Source of the DNA: Synergistales bacterium Syner_01
GTDB taxonomy: Bacteria > Synergistota > Synergistia > Synergistales > Aminobacteriaceae
Assembly: GCA_001604435.1 (NCBI GenBank)
Contig: LVBO01000531.1
Span: 1-5,442 of the forward strand
Length of the DNA: 5,442 nucleotides
Direction of reading: 5' to 3'
Below are positions 1 to 5,166 of this stretch, piece by piece (positions within the stretch are counted from its first letter, which is position 1; each line of letters opens with the position of its first letter). The position numbers and the translations under genes were made by a program. Under the pieces are notes generated by a model. It ran no database searches. It was not told where the DNA came from and worked only from the letters and a program-made list of their open reading frames with translations.

Positions 1-668
1 CCCGGGCCGTCTACGACTGCATCGGGCAGGCGTTCTTCGCCATCGGGGTCGGCATGGCCGCTGGAATCGTCTTCGGAAGCTATCTGAAACAGGAGCAGAA
101 AAGCCTGCTCAAGCAGGGCATCCACATCGGAAGCGCGCTGACGCTGGCCGGATTTCTCTCCGGGCTGGTGATCTTCCCCGCCGTCTTCTCGTTCGGCCTG
201 GAGCCCGCCGGAGGCCCGGGACTCACCTTCGTCACCATGCCCAACGTCTTCAACAAGATGCCCATGGGCACGCTCTTCGGCGTTCTGTTCTACGTGCTCT
301 TCTACCTCGCCGCGCTCTCCTCCTGGCTCGGCGGCGCGGAGGCCGTGGTCGCCTCCTACATGGAAGAGTTCGGCTTTTCGAGGAAAAAAGCGGTCTATAC
401 CGTCGGCGGCACGATGTTCGCCATCGGCTGCGTCTCCGCGTATTCGATGGACTTCTTCGAGACCGCGGACGCCGTTCTGAACAACGCGTTGATCGCGGGC
501 GGACTGCTTCTGACGCTCTTCGTAGGCTGGTCGTGGGGAATGCGGAAGTTCTTCGACGAGGCAGGGATACGCTCTTCGACGACGCAAGCGATTTTCACCA
601 TCATCGTGAAGTACGTCGCTCCCGCCACGATCATCATCCTCGGACTGAGCATGCACGGAGTCTTTTAA
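1..668 (+). CDS. Neurotransmitter:sodium symporter (NSS) family transporter, 5'-truncated
   Basis: This is the C-terminal part (221 residues, first full codon at base 3) of an integral-membrane sodium-coupled solute symporter with the LeuT fold, probably importing an amino acid or related compound. The reading frame is open to the window edge, so the ATG at 54 is internal. The visible part starts in TM6 (QAFFAIGVGM, then GSYL) and continues through TM7 ending in GLVIFPAVFSFG. The family loop GPGLTFVTMPNVF follows, then TM8 (LAALSSWLGGAE), the intracellular EFGFSRKKA loop and hydrophobic segments corresponding to TM9 to TM11 or 12. TM8 keeps a Ser-Ser pair where LeuT has Thr354-Ser355 (Na2 site). 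The TM6 positions matching LeuT Thr254 and Ser256 are Ala and Gly here. Substrate cannot be told from this fragment. It ends with TAA, just before a strong hairpin. The family call is secure. Confidence 0.93.
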   Translation, partial: RAVYDCIGQAFFAIGVGMAAGIVFGSYLKQEQKSLLKQGIHIGSALTLAGFLSGLVIFPAVFSFGLEPAGGPGLTFVTMPNVFNKMPMGTLFGVLFYVLFYLAALSSWLGGAEAVVASYMEEFGFSRKKAVYTVGGTMFAIGCVSAYSMDFFETADAVLNNALIAGGLLLTLFVGWSWGMRKFFDEAGIRSSTTQAIFTIIVKYVAPATIIILGLSMHGVF

Positions 669-675
669 TTGCTTT

Positions 676-715
676 GAAAGCCGCGCAGGGAGAGAATGCA
701 CCCTGCGCGGCTTTC
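676..715 (+). terminator. Strong hairpin after the NSS gene, candidate terminator
   Basis: A perfect 15-bp inverted repeat (left arm GAAAGCCGCGCAGGG at 676-690, right arm at 701-715) encloses a 10-nt loop and starts 7 nt after the transporter stop codon. Position and stability suggest transcription termination. However, the only T-run on the + side (CTTTC) is inside the stem and no U-tract follows. It may therefore work weakly, in both directions, or as a 3'-end stabiliser. Leftward transcripts from fic would also meet it. Confidence 0.5.
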
Positions 716-749
716 GACGGTTTGAGGCCGCCGAGCCTTTTTCCCGTTC

Positions 750-800
750 TTATGATCGGCTCACGAGCAGCGTCGCGAGCTTGACGAGGGCGTCGTCCAC
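750..800 (-). other. Possible gene-end remnant in the fic/NSS intergenic gap
   Basis: On the minus strand a short open stretch reads VDDALVKLATLLVSRS followed by TAA. It looks like a natural protein C-terminus (alternating Leu/Val/Ala, Asp-Asp start), but it is only 16 residues and the frame is closed by a TGA two codons before its GTG. No ribosome-binding site was identified. It could be the tail of a decayed gene or chance. The rest of the 669-890 gap holds the hairpin at 676-715 and an AT-rich stretch with two copies of GTATTTTTT (854-862 and 868-876). I see no intact gene there. Confidence 0.15.
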
Positions 801-890
801 ACAGAATCATCGTGAGTTTTCTCAATACAGGGGAAACAAAGAGCCCACTCAGTGTATTTTTTCGAGCGTATTTTTTGTTCTTTTCTATCT

Positions 891-1634
891 TCAACGACCC
901 TCCGGTATGTGCAGCAGGCGCAGCATCTCTTTCTCGCTCTCCAGAACCCGCGCGGCGATGAACTCCGCGAACGGGCGGTCGTCGGTTCGCGCACGCTCCA
1001 GCAGATCGATATACTCCCTGCGCAGAATCGGAAGTATAACGGCCGGTAGATAGCCGTCCTGTATCAGCGCGGCGTTCATCAGCAATCGGGAGATGCGGCC
1101 GTTCCCGTCGACGAACGGATGGATGAAGACGAAACGCTTGTGGAGCTGCGCGGCGAACTCGACCGGATGATATCCGCCGCGTTCGCTGTTCGCCCATTCG
1201 AAGAGAGATGCCATCTCCCCGGAAATTCGGCCCGGTTCCGTCACCGGATAGCTCGAACCCGTGATCAGGACGGCCCGGCTTCGGTAGCTCCCGGCCGCGG
1301 ATTCGTCGATGTTGCGGTAGAACATCCGGTGCATGGTCCGCGCGTCCTCCTCCGAGATGCTCGCGCTTTGAAGCAGCGAGAACATGAAGTCGTACGCCTC
1401 CGCGTGGCCGATGGCCTCGAACGAGTCACGAAGAGGCTTCCCCCCCGCAGTGAGCCCGTCCTCCAGCAACACCTTGGTTTCGCTCTCCGTGAGGGTGTTC
1501 CCTTCGATGGCGTTGCTCGACCAGGTCAGCCCGATACGGTAGTACCTCCGTATCTCGTCGAGCATCGCTCCCTCGAACGGACGCACCCCTTCGATCGCCG
1601 CTTTCAGCCGGTCCACTCTTTGGAAGATCGTCAT
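891..1634 (-). CDS. Fic-domain protein, class II (N-terminal inhibitory helix)
   Basis: A 247-residue Fic/DOC enzyme, expected to transfer AMP (or another nucleotide part) from a nucleotide to a hydroxyl side chain of a target protein in the cytoplasm. The catalytic motif HPFVDGNGRISR is complete at residues 172-183, with catalytic His172, acidic Asp176 and the GNGR phosphate loop. An inhibitory-helix motif of the type (S/T)xxxE(G/N), here SNAIEG, lies at residues 40-45. Glu44 should block the ATP gamma-phosphate, which makes this class II and self-inhibited. Residues 116-132 (around SYPVTEPG) fit the target-docking flap. The protein stops soon after the Fic core, with no winged-helix domain. 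The ATG at 1634 has GGAGG 8 nt upstream (1643-1647). The gene begins 36 bp after hicB on the same strand, so it is probably co-transcribed with hicAB. The target is unknown. The family call is very secure. Confidence 0.95.
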   Translation of the reverse strand: MTIFQRVDRLKAAIEGVRPFEGAMLDEIRRYYRIGLTWSSNAIEGNTLTESETKVLLEDGLTAGGKPLRDSFEAIGHAEAYDFMFSLLQSASISEEDARTMHRMFYRNIDESAAGSYRSRAVLITGSSYPVTEPGRISGEMASLFEWANSERGGYHPVEFAAQLHKRFVFIHPFVDGNGRISRLLMNAALIQDGYLPAVILPILRREYIDLLERARTDDRPFAEFIAARVLESEKEMLRLLHIPEGR

Positions 1635-1670
1635 TGCGCATGCCTCCGTTCTTTTCTCCTTCTCCGCTTC

Positions 1671-2144
1671 TCACACCAACGACTTCGCTCCGCTCTTTTT
1701 GCGCTGGACGACCTTCCTGCTGATCTTCAGGCGCTCCATGATGCCGTCCTGAAGAATCTGCGAGTAGTTCAAGGCGGCGCGCTTCGCCTGGCTGTCCAGC
1801 CACCCGGGCAGAGTGACCGTTCTGTTCACGGCCTTCGTCTCCATCCTCTCACGGAAGGACGGCATCCAGACTTCGACCAGCACGGCGACGATCTTTTCGC
1901 CCTCCTCCACGTATTCGCCCAGGTCGAGCCGATGCAAGGGGGTGGGAGCCGGGATTTCATCTCCGTCGACCTCCATGCCCCAAAGGTGCAGCGACATGGC
2001 TTCTCTCGCGTGCTCCAGCGCTTCGTCCTCGGTTGCTCCGGTCGTGGTGCAACCGGGAAGGTCGGGCCAGAGGACATAATACTGATTCGTTGAAGCATCA
2101 TACCCCAGAACGGCGGGGTAACGGTATCTGTCGGGCGTGTTCAT
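1671..2144 (-). CDS. hicB: HicB-family antitoxin
   Basis: A 157-residue antitoxin that should bind and neutralise HicA and repress the hicAB promoter. The N-terminal part (about residues 7-55: YPAVLGYD, YYVLWPDLPGC, TTTGATEDEALEHAREAM) is the HicB partial RNase-H-like fold. The C-terminal part (about residues 107-141: NRTVTLPGWLD, LNYSQILQDGI, ERLKI) looks like the DNA-binding ribbon-helix-helix end of longer HicB proteins. A basic tail follows (RKVVQRKKSGAK). The start at 2144 is preferred over an in-frame ATG at 2198. It has a strong GAAAGGAGA ribosome-binding site 8 nt upstream (2152-2160) and its ATGA overlaps the hicA stop, giving translational coupling. Toxin-first order is the usual hicAB arrangement. 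The gene looks intact. Confidence 0.92.
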   Translation of the reverse strand: MNTPDRYRYPAVLGYDASTNQYYVLWPDLPGCTTTGATEDEALEHAREAMSLHLWGMEVDGDEIPAPTPLHRLDLGEYVEEGEKIVAVLVEVWMPSFRERMETKAVNRTVTLPGWLDSQAKRAALNYSQILQDGIMERLKISRKVVQRKKSGAKSLV

Positions 2145-2389
2145 GACTCCGTCTCCTTTCGGGAAGAAGGCGGCTGAAGGAGCCCCGCTTGCTTCCAAAT
2201 CGACTTCGCGGTAGGACCGGGGACACTTTTATCGGGGTGCTTTACGGTTACCTTGCCCTTTTTTGCGGGATGCTTGAACTGATAATGGCTCCCCTCCGCT
2301 CCGTGCAGCTGCCATCCGTCTGCTTCGAGGATCTTGATAATCTCCGACGAGGAGTAGATTTTATTGCGATCGATCTCCGGCTGTTTCAT
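2141..2389 (-). CDS. hicA: HicA-family mRNA interferase toxin
   Basis: An 82-residue HicA toxin, a small dsRBD-fold ribonuclease that cleaves mRNA independently of the ribosome and is neutralised by HicB. Recognisable parts are the first helix (SSSEIIKILEADGWQL, residues 13-28), the catalytic GSHYQFKHP with His35, the strand KVTVKHP (46-52) and the closing helix TAKSIWKQAGL (60-70). An 11-residue tail follows the usual HicA end and overlaps the hicB start. There is also an N-terminal extension of about ten residues (MKQPEIDRNK). The ATG at 2389 is chosen because a purine-rich GAAAGGGTGG lies upstream and a promoter lies 24 nt further up. The frame extends upstream, but that part overlaps the YhcH gene and looks non-coding. 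The toxin looks intact, with the key His present. Confidence 0.91.
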   Translation of the reverse strand: MKQPEIDRNKIYSSSEIIKILEADGWQLHGAEGSHYQFKHPAKKGKVTVKHPDKSVPGPTAKSIWKQAGLLQPPSSRKETES

Positions 2390-2412
2390 CCCCGGCCACC
2401 CTTTCAGAGCAG

Positions 2413-2442
2413 AGTATAACACGTGTAAAAAACATTTGTCAG
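2413..2442 (-). promoter_or_regulatory. hicAB promoter with 8-bp palindrome in the spacer
   Basis: Read on the minus strand there is CTGACA (2442-2437, -35), an 18-bp spacer and TATACT (2418-2413, -10), each one mismatch from sigma70 consensus. The palindrome ACACGTGT (2419-2426) lies directly against the -10 box and is a candidate HicB operator half. The expected transcript start is about 15-20 nt before the hicA ATG. Operator function is inferred. Confidence 0.6.
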
Positions 2443-2481
2443 CACTGCTCGTGATACTGTTCTTTTCGCTCTCCGTTCCTT

Positions 2482-2937
2482 TCAGCCTACCCGTACCTTG
2501 ATGCAGACCTTGCGGACCGTCGCCGGGACGAGGGCGCGCTTCTGCGGCATGTGGGCGTCCTCGGGGAAGACGATGGCGATGTCGCCCTTCCGCAGAAGGA
2601 TGAAGTCGCACTCCTTCTCGAAGAAGGCAGCCTCGGTCGCCGGGTCGTACTCGACGGCGGGCGCACCGGCGCGTTCAAGCGGCGCGTACCCCAGATACTC
2701 GAACCCCTCGGCGACGTAGTTCACGTCGGCGTACACCCGATGCGCCTCCAGCGTGCAGTCGTCGATGGTCTTGGTGACGTACTCCTGCACGAGGGCGAAG
2801 ACGTCGTCTCCCTCTATGTCGTAGCGCCCCGGCTCCATCGCCGTAACGTCGTGCTCCTTCAGAAATTCGAGCGCCTTCCGGAAGCGCGCCCCCAACACAT
2901 AATACCGTTCGCAAGCTGCCAGCGTGCCGATGATCAT
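2482..2937 (-). CDS. YhcH/YjgK/YiaL (DUF386) family protein
   Basis: A complete 151-residue single-domain cupin-like protein of the family that includes YhcH/NanQ (a sialic acid anomerase), EbgC, YiaL and the biofilm-linked TabA (YjgK). Family landmarks are GRYDIEGDDVFALVQEY (37-53), the metal-site region LEAHRVYADVNYVAEG (63-78) with Glu64, His66 and Asp71, GYAPL (83-87), and LRKGDIAIVFPEDAHMP (115-131) with His129, then a final beta strand RKVCIKVRV. All expected metal-site residues seem present, so an enzyme acting on a sugar is likely. The context is odd: no sugar-catabolism gene is near, and the ATG shares ATGA with the stop of the RelB/DinJ-like gene, the slot normally held by a RelE/YafQ toxin. 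The family call is secure. Whether it acts in a TA pair is unknown. Confidence 0.93.
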   Translation of the reverse strand: MIIGTLAACERYYVLGARFRKALEFLKEHDVTAMEPGRYDIEGDDVFALVQEYVTKTIDDCTLEAHRVYADVNYVAEGFEYLGYAPLERAGAPAVEYDPATEAAFFEKECDFILLRKGDIAIVFPEDAHMPQKRALVPATVRKVCIKVRVG

Positions 2938-3206
2938 GCTCTTCCCCGCCTTTCATTTGAAGAAATCCTGCTTCCCAGCTCTTCGAAACTGCCGGTTTCC
3001 AGCTCACCGCGACGTGCCGCCTCCATAGCCGCGACGGTGACGTCGTTCGGGATATCGACTGAAAAAGGAAGCCCCCGGCGCAGAATCGTCTGCCTGTAGA
3101 AAAGACGAATCGCCTCACTCGTCGTCAAGCCTAGTGTTGCAAAGATCTTCTCGGCCTCCTTCTTATCCTCGGCCTCCAATCTGATATTTACGGTCGCATT
3201 CACCAT
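2934..3206 (-). CDS. RelB/DinJ-family antitoxin-like protein
   Basis: A 90-residue protein of the RelB/DinJ type: a ribbon-helix-helix DNA-binding N-terminus (ATVNIRLEAEDKKEAEKIFATLGLTTSEAIRLFYRQTI, about residues 4-41) and then the typical RGLPF (44-48) that leads into the toxin-binding C-terminal half. Such proteins dimerise, bind an operator over their own promoter and wrap around a RelE/YafQ-type RNase. Here the next gene is not RelE-like but a YhcH/DUF386 protein, whose start overlaps this stop by 4 nt. The ATG at 3206 is chosen because GGGGGTGA lies just upstream. An alternative ATG at 3227 falls inside the -10 box of the promoter and would not be on the transcript. The gene looks intact. 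It may be a real antitoxin with an unusual partner or an autorepressor left after toxin loss. Confidence 0.88.
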   Translation of the reverse strand: MVNATVNIRLEAEDKKEAEKIFATLGLTTSEAIRLFYRQTILRRGLPFSVDIPNDVTVAAMEAARRGELETGSFEELGSRISSNERRGRA

Positions 3207-3220
3207 ACCGCTCACCCCCG

Positions 3221-3245
3221 AACGCATTGTATTGCTTTTTGCGTT
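3221..3245. promoter_or_regulatory. Inverted repeat over the relB -10 box, candidate operator
   Basis: AACGCA (3221-3226) and TGCGTT (3240-3245) form a perfect 6-bp inverted repeat with a 13-bp spacer. It spans the -10 box and expected start site of the relB promoter. RelB/DinJ-type repressors bind short inverted repeats in this position, so this is a reasonable autoregulatory site. The binding is inferred, not shown. Confidence 0.4.
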
Positions 3246-3254
3246 ACATCTCAA
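3226..3254 (-). promoter_or_regulatory. Promoter of the relB-yhcH pair
   Basis: On the minus strand there is TTGAGA (3254-3249), a 17-bp spacer and TACAAT (3231-3226), both one base from sigma70 consensus with ideal spacing. Transcription should start near 3219, giving a very short leader of about 13 nt that begins in or next to the ribosome-binding site. This supports the relB start at 3206. Confidence 0.65.
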
Positions 3255-3383
3255 GAGGGATTCCCGATACCGGCGTCCAGACACTCTCCTTTTTCTGATG
3301 ATCGAATGAGAAGGCGGCAAAGAAAGGCGGAGTACCGCCGTACACGCCGTAACTGGGAAGAGCGCGCCTGAAAACAGCGACTG

Positions 3384-3420
3384 GTCAAAAACTTGACAAT
3401 AAGACTTGAACGTATATATT
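3384..3420 (+). promoter_or_regulatory. Promoter of the ADP-ribosylglycohydrolase gene with overlapping inverted repeat
   Basis: TTGACA (3393-3398, exact -35 consensus), a 16-bp spacer and TATATT (3415-3420) form a good sigma70 promoter in a locally AT-rich patch. GTCAA (3384-3388) and TTGAC (3393-3397) form a 5-bp inverted repeat with a 4-bp spacer over the -35, and CTTGA repeats at 3392-3396 and 3405-3409. A repressor could act here, but none is identified. The expected start is near 3427, leaving a leader of about 160 nt. Confidence 0.55.
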
Positions 3421-3558
3421 GAATCGAGGACAACGACGCTCTCCGTTACGCTAAGATAAGTCCACATATGATGAAGAACAGGTCGGGATTACCGATGCTG
3501 GAAACGGGAAAAAAGGTATCGCCGGCGTTTGCGGGAACACTTCGTCGTCGGGGGAAAA

Positions 3559-3578
3559 GCCTCCTGGTCGGAAGAGGC
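3559..3578 (+). promoter_or_regulatory. Possible hairpin covering the glycohydrolase ribosome-binding site
   Basis: GCCTC (3559-3563) can pair with GAGGC (3574-3578), and the second arm is the only purine-rich ribosome-binding sequence before the ATG at 3587. If formed, it would lower translation. A 5-bp stem is short, so this is tentative. Confidence 0.25.
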
Positions 3579-3586
3579 GACGCTCC

Positions 3587-4840
3587 ATGCTCGGCGCGAT
3601 CATCGGCGATATCGCGGATTCACGATTCGAGTTCAACAACCATCGGAGCAAGCAGTTCGAGCTGTTTACGGACACATGCTTCGCCACGGACGACAGCATC
3701 ATGACGCTCGCCGTCGCCAAGGCGATCATGGAGGCCGAAAGGAGCGCCGGCTCCGCGGACCGTGACGACGCGTTCTACTCCGCCCTCGGCGACTTGACGG
3801 TGAAGTCCATGCGGGAGATCGGCCAACGCTACCCGCACTGCGGGTACGGAGGACGGTTCCATCAATGGATGTTCAGCCCGAATCCCCGCCCCTACAACAG
3901 CTTCGGCAACGGCGCGGCCATGCGGGTAAGCCCTACGGGGTTCGCCGCGCGGACCCTCTCCGAGGTCCGGCGAATGTCGGAAGCCGTCACCGCGGTGACG
4001 CACAACCATCCGGAGGGCATCAAGGGGGCGGAGGCAACGGCGGTCGCAATCTTCATGGCCCGAAACGGCGCAACTCCGGAGGAGATTCGGGAAGCCGTCG
4101 TCCGCGACTACTACCCCCTGGACTTCACCATCGACGGCATCAGGGAGAGCTACCAATTCAACGAGACGTGCCAGGAAACGGTACCGCAGGCGATCGAAGC
4201 GTTTCTGGAGTCCTCTTCGTTCGAGGACGCCATCCGCACCGCGATCTCCGTCGGCGGCGACAGCGACACTTTGGCGGCCATCACGGGCAGCATCGCGGAG
4301 GCGTACTACGGCGTTCCTGCCGATCTTCGGGAGCGGGCGCTGCGGTTCCTCGACAAGGATCTGCGGGCGATCTACGACGAGTGGACCGCATTCGCGGCGG
4401 AAGAGAGAACGGTTCCACGCTTCCGGTCGCTGACCAGACACATCGAAAGGCTCGCCACAGTGGAATCATACGGCGAATGGATTGTCGGCACCCACGGGAA
4501 CGGATCGGCCGGAAATCCCATGCCTCCGCCGTACATGGCGCAGCACCCCGCCGCGACGGAATTCGTGGAGGAATTCTACCGGTTCTCCGCGACGCACCCG
4601 GAGTTCGGCCTCGAAGAGTACCGGAGCATACTCGAAACACACGGCGTCGAATGGAGCTTCGACGGAATGCGGGACGCCGACGCGGCCGCGCTCGACTCCC
4701 GGCGCATCCTGGCGATGATCATGGCGACGATCCGCATGGACAGGTTCTGCGAAGGGGTGCTCGTTTCGGCCTTCGAGGAGGGAATGATCGCGAGGTGGCT
4801 TGAGAGGCTGCGGGAGATCGACGAGGCGCCCGCCCCGTGA
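3587..4840 (+). CDS. ADP-ribosylglycohydrolase (ARH/DraG family) with DUF6508-like C-terminal region
   Basis: A 417-residue cytoplasmic enzyme expected to remove ADP-ribose from modified proteins, nucleic acids or small molecules using a two-metal centre. The catalytic domain (about 1-275) starts with MLGAIIGDIADSRFEF. The first metal motif TDDS is at residues 34-37 and the second, GGDSDT, at 223-228 (Asp225, Asp227, Thr228). NGAAMRVSP, THNHPEGIKGAEA and AITGSIAEAYYG are also family-typical. All metal ligands are present, so it should be active. Position 11 is Asp where many relatives have Gly. The last 140 or so residues (FVEEFYRF, then IRMDRFCEGVLVSAFEEGMIARWLERLREI) resemble the DUF6508 region seen on some relatives, by recollection. 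The ATG at 3587 is preceded by GAAGAGGC. It faces TA genes on both sides and stands alone on its strand. No ADP-ribosyltransferase is in the window. Confidence 0.93.
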   Translation: MLGAIIGDIADSRFEFNNHRSKQFELFTDTCFATDDSIMTLAVAKAIMEAERSAGSADRDDAFYSALGDLTVKSMREIGQRYPHCGYGGRFHQWMFSPNPRPYNSFGNGAAMRVSPTGFAARTLSEVRRMSEAVTAVTHNHPEGIKGAEATAVAIFMARNGATPEEIREAVVRDYYPLDFTIDGIRESYQFNETCQETVPQAIEAFLESSSFEDAIRTAISVGGDSDTLAAITGSIAEAYYGVPADLRERALRFLDKDLRAIYDEWTAFAAEERTVPRFRSLTRHIERLATVESYGEWIVGTHGNGSAGNPMPPPYMAQHPAATEFVEEFYRFSATHPEFGLEEYRSILETHGVEWSFDGMRDADAAALDSRRILAMIMATIRMDRFCEGVLVSAFEEGMIARWLERLREIDEAPAP

Positions 4841-4874
4841 TGCTCTGTTTTCGACAAGGGAGTGACGCTGTATG

Positions 4875-4889
4875 AGCGGACCGCTTTTC
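4875..4889 (+). terminator. Weak candidate terminator after the glycohydrolase gene
   Basis: In the 65-bp gap between the converging glycohydrolase and relE genes, AGCG (4875-4878) and CGCT (4882-4885) flank a 3-nt loop, and the run of Ts continues to 4888. A larger alternative stem pairs GCGGA (4876-4880) with TCCGC (4892-4896). Both are short, so efficiency is doubtful. Confidence 0.25.
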
Positions 4890-4905
4890 ATTCCGCAGGA
4901 CTATC

Positions 4906-5166
4906 CTATCCGCTCCTGTATACCTGTCCGTCGTTCCTTTTGTCTATAACGCAGACGCGCACTTCCTCCTTGTCGAACTCGTAGATTACTCGATATTCAC
5001 CGATGTCGACGCGAAACTGCCCCGAGGATCCCTTCAGCTCGATGCTGTCGTGCGGGCGAGGGTTCGATGCGAGCGCCAAAGTCTTCGCCACGACCTGTTT
5101 GAACTGTTTCGGCGGAAGGACGTCGCAGAACTTCATGAAGTCCTTTGTCAGGTTAAGCTTCCTCAT
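4906..5166 (-). CDS. RelE/ParE-superfamily toxin
   Basis: An 86-residue type II toxin of the RelE/ParE fold, by family either a ribosome-dependent mRNA endonuclease (RelE branch) or a gyrase poison (ParE branch). The N-terminal helices run to about residue 34, followed by SIELKGSSGQFRVDIGEYRVIYEF (41-64), which is typical of the family. The end, VCVIDKRNDGQVYR (71-84), carries the basic and aromatic residues Arg52, Arg59, Lys76, Arg77 and Tyr83 that match RelE catalytic positions, so an RNase is more likely. The ATG at 5166 lies 14 nt inside the end of the antitoxin gene. No purine-rich ribosome-binding site precedes it, so translation probably depends on coupling to the antitoxin. The toxin looks intact. 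Confidence 0.9.
   Translation of the reverse strand: MRKLNLTKDFMKFCDVLPPKQFKQVVAKTLALASNPRPHDSIELKGSSGQFRVDIGEYRVIYEFDKEEVRVCVIDKRNDGQVYRSG

Larger units (their letters stand above)
3207..3586. other. Divergent intergenic region between relB and the ADP-ribosylglycohydrolase gene
   Basis: This 380-bp stretch carries no gene I can support. It holds the leftward relB promoter with its inverted repeat, the rightward promoter of the glycohydrolase gene with an inverted repeat at its -35, and a leader of about 160 nt. A small hairpin (GGCGG 3326-3330, CCGCC 3335-3339, 4-nt loop) is followed on the minus strand by TTTCTTT. It could stop antisense transcription towards relB. The other open frames here run into the glycohydrolase gene out of frame and do not look like proteins. 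Confidence 0.6.

Noticed and set aside
634..1197. Minus-strand frame overlapping the fic end and the terminator hairpin
   Set aside because: Arg/Ala-rich shadow of fic that extends through the hairpin and the transporter end, with no domain seen.
1119..2093. Long + strand open frame of 324 codons
   Set aside because: It runs antisense through fic and hicB, both of which have clear family motifs and ribosome-binding sites. Its protein is Arg/His/Pro rich with no recognisable domain, as expected of a GC-rich shadow frame.
2142..2198. Upstream start for hicB at 2198
   Set aside because: It would add 18 residues encoded within hicA. The start at 2144 has a strong ribosome-binding site and the HicB fold begins right after it.
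2482..2937. A RelE/YafQ toxin as the partner of the RelB-like gene
   Set aside because: The next gene has every DUF386 landmark and none of the RelE-fold features. The RelE-like gene at 4906-5166 pairs with its own Phd/YefM antitoxin.
3326..3339. GGCGG/CCGCC hairpin as a gene terminator
   Set aside because: No gene lies upstream of it on the strand where the T-rich tail follows, so at most it limits antisense transcripts.
3204..3467. Longer relB product starting upstream of 3206
   Set aside because: The extra residues cross the promoter elements (-10 at 3226-3231, -35 at 3249-3254) and resemble no RelB N-terminus.
3620..4441. Minus-strand open frame opposite the glycohydrolase gene (273 codons)
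   Set aside because: Antisense shadow with no family motif, while the opposite strand has a complete ARH domain.
3865..4803. Second + strand open frame inside the glycohydrolase gene (312 codons)
   Set aside because: It is a shadow in another frame of a gene with intact catalytic motifs. The protein is an Arg/Gly-rich low-complexity product.
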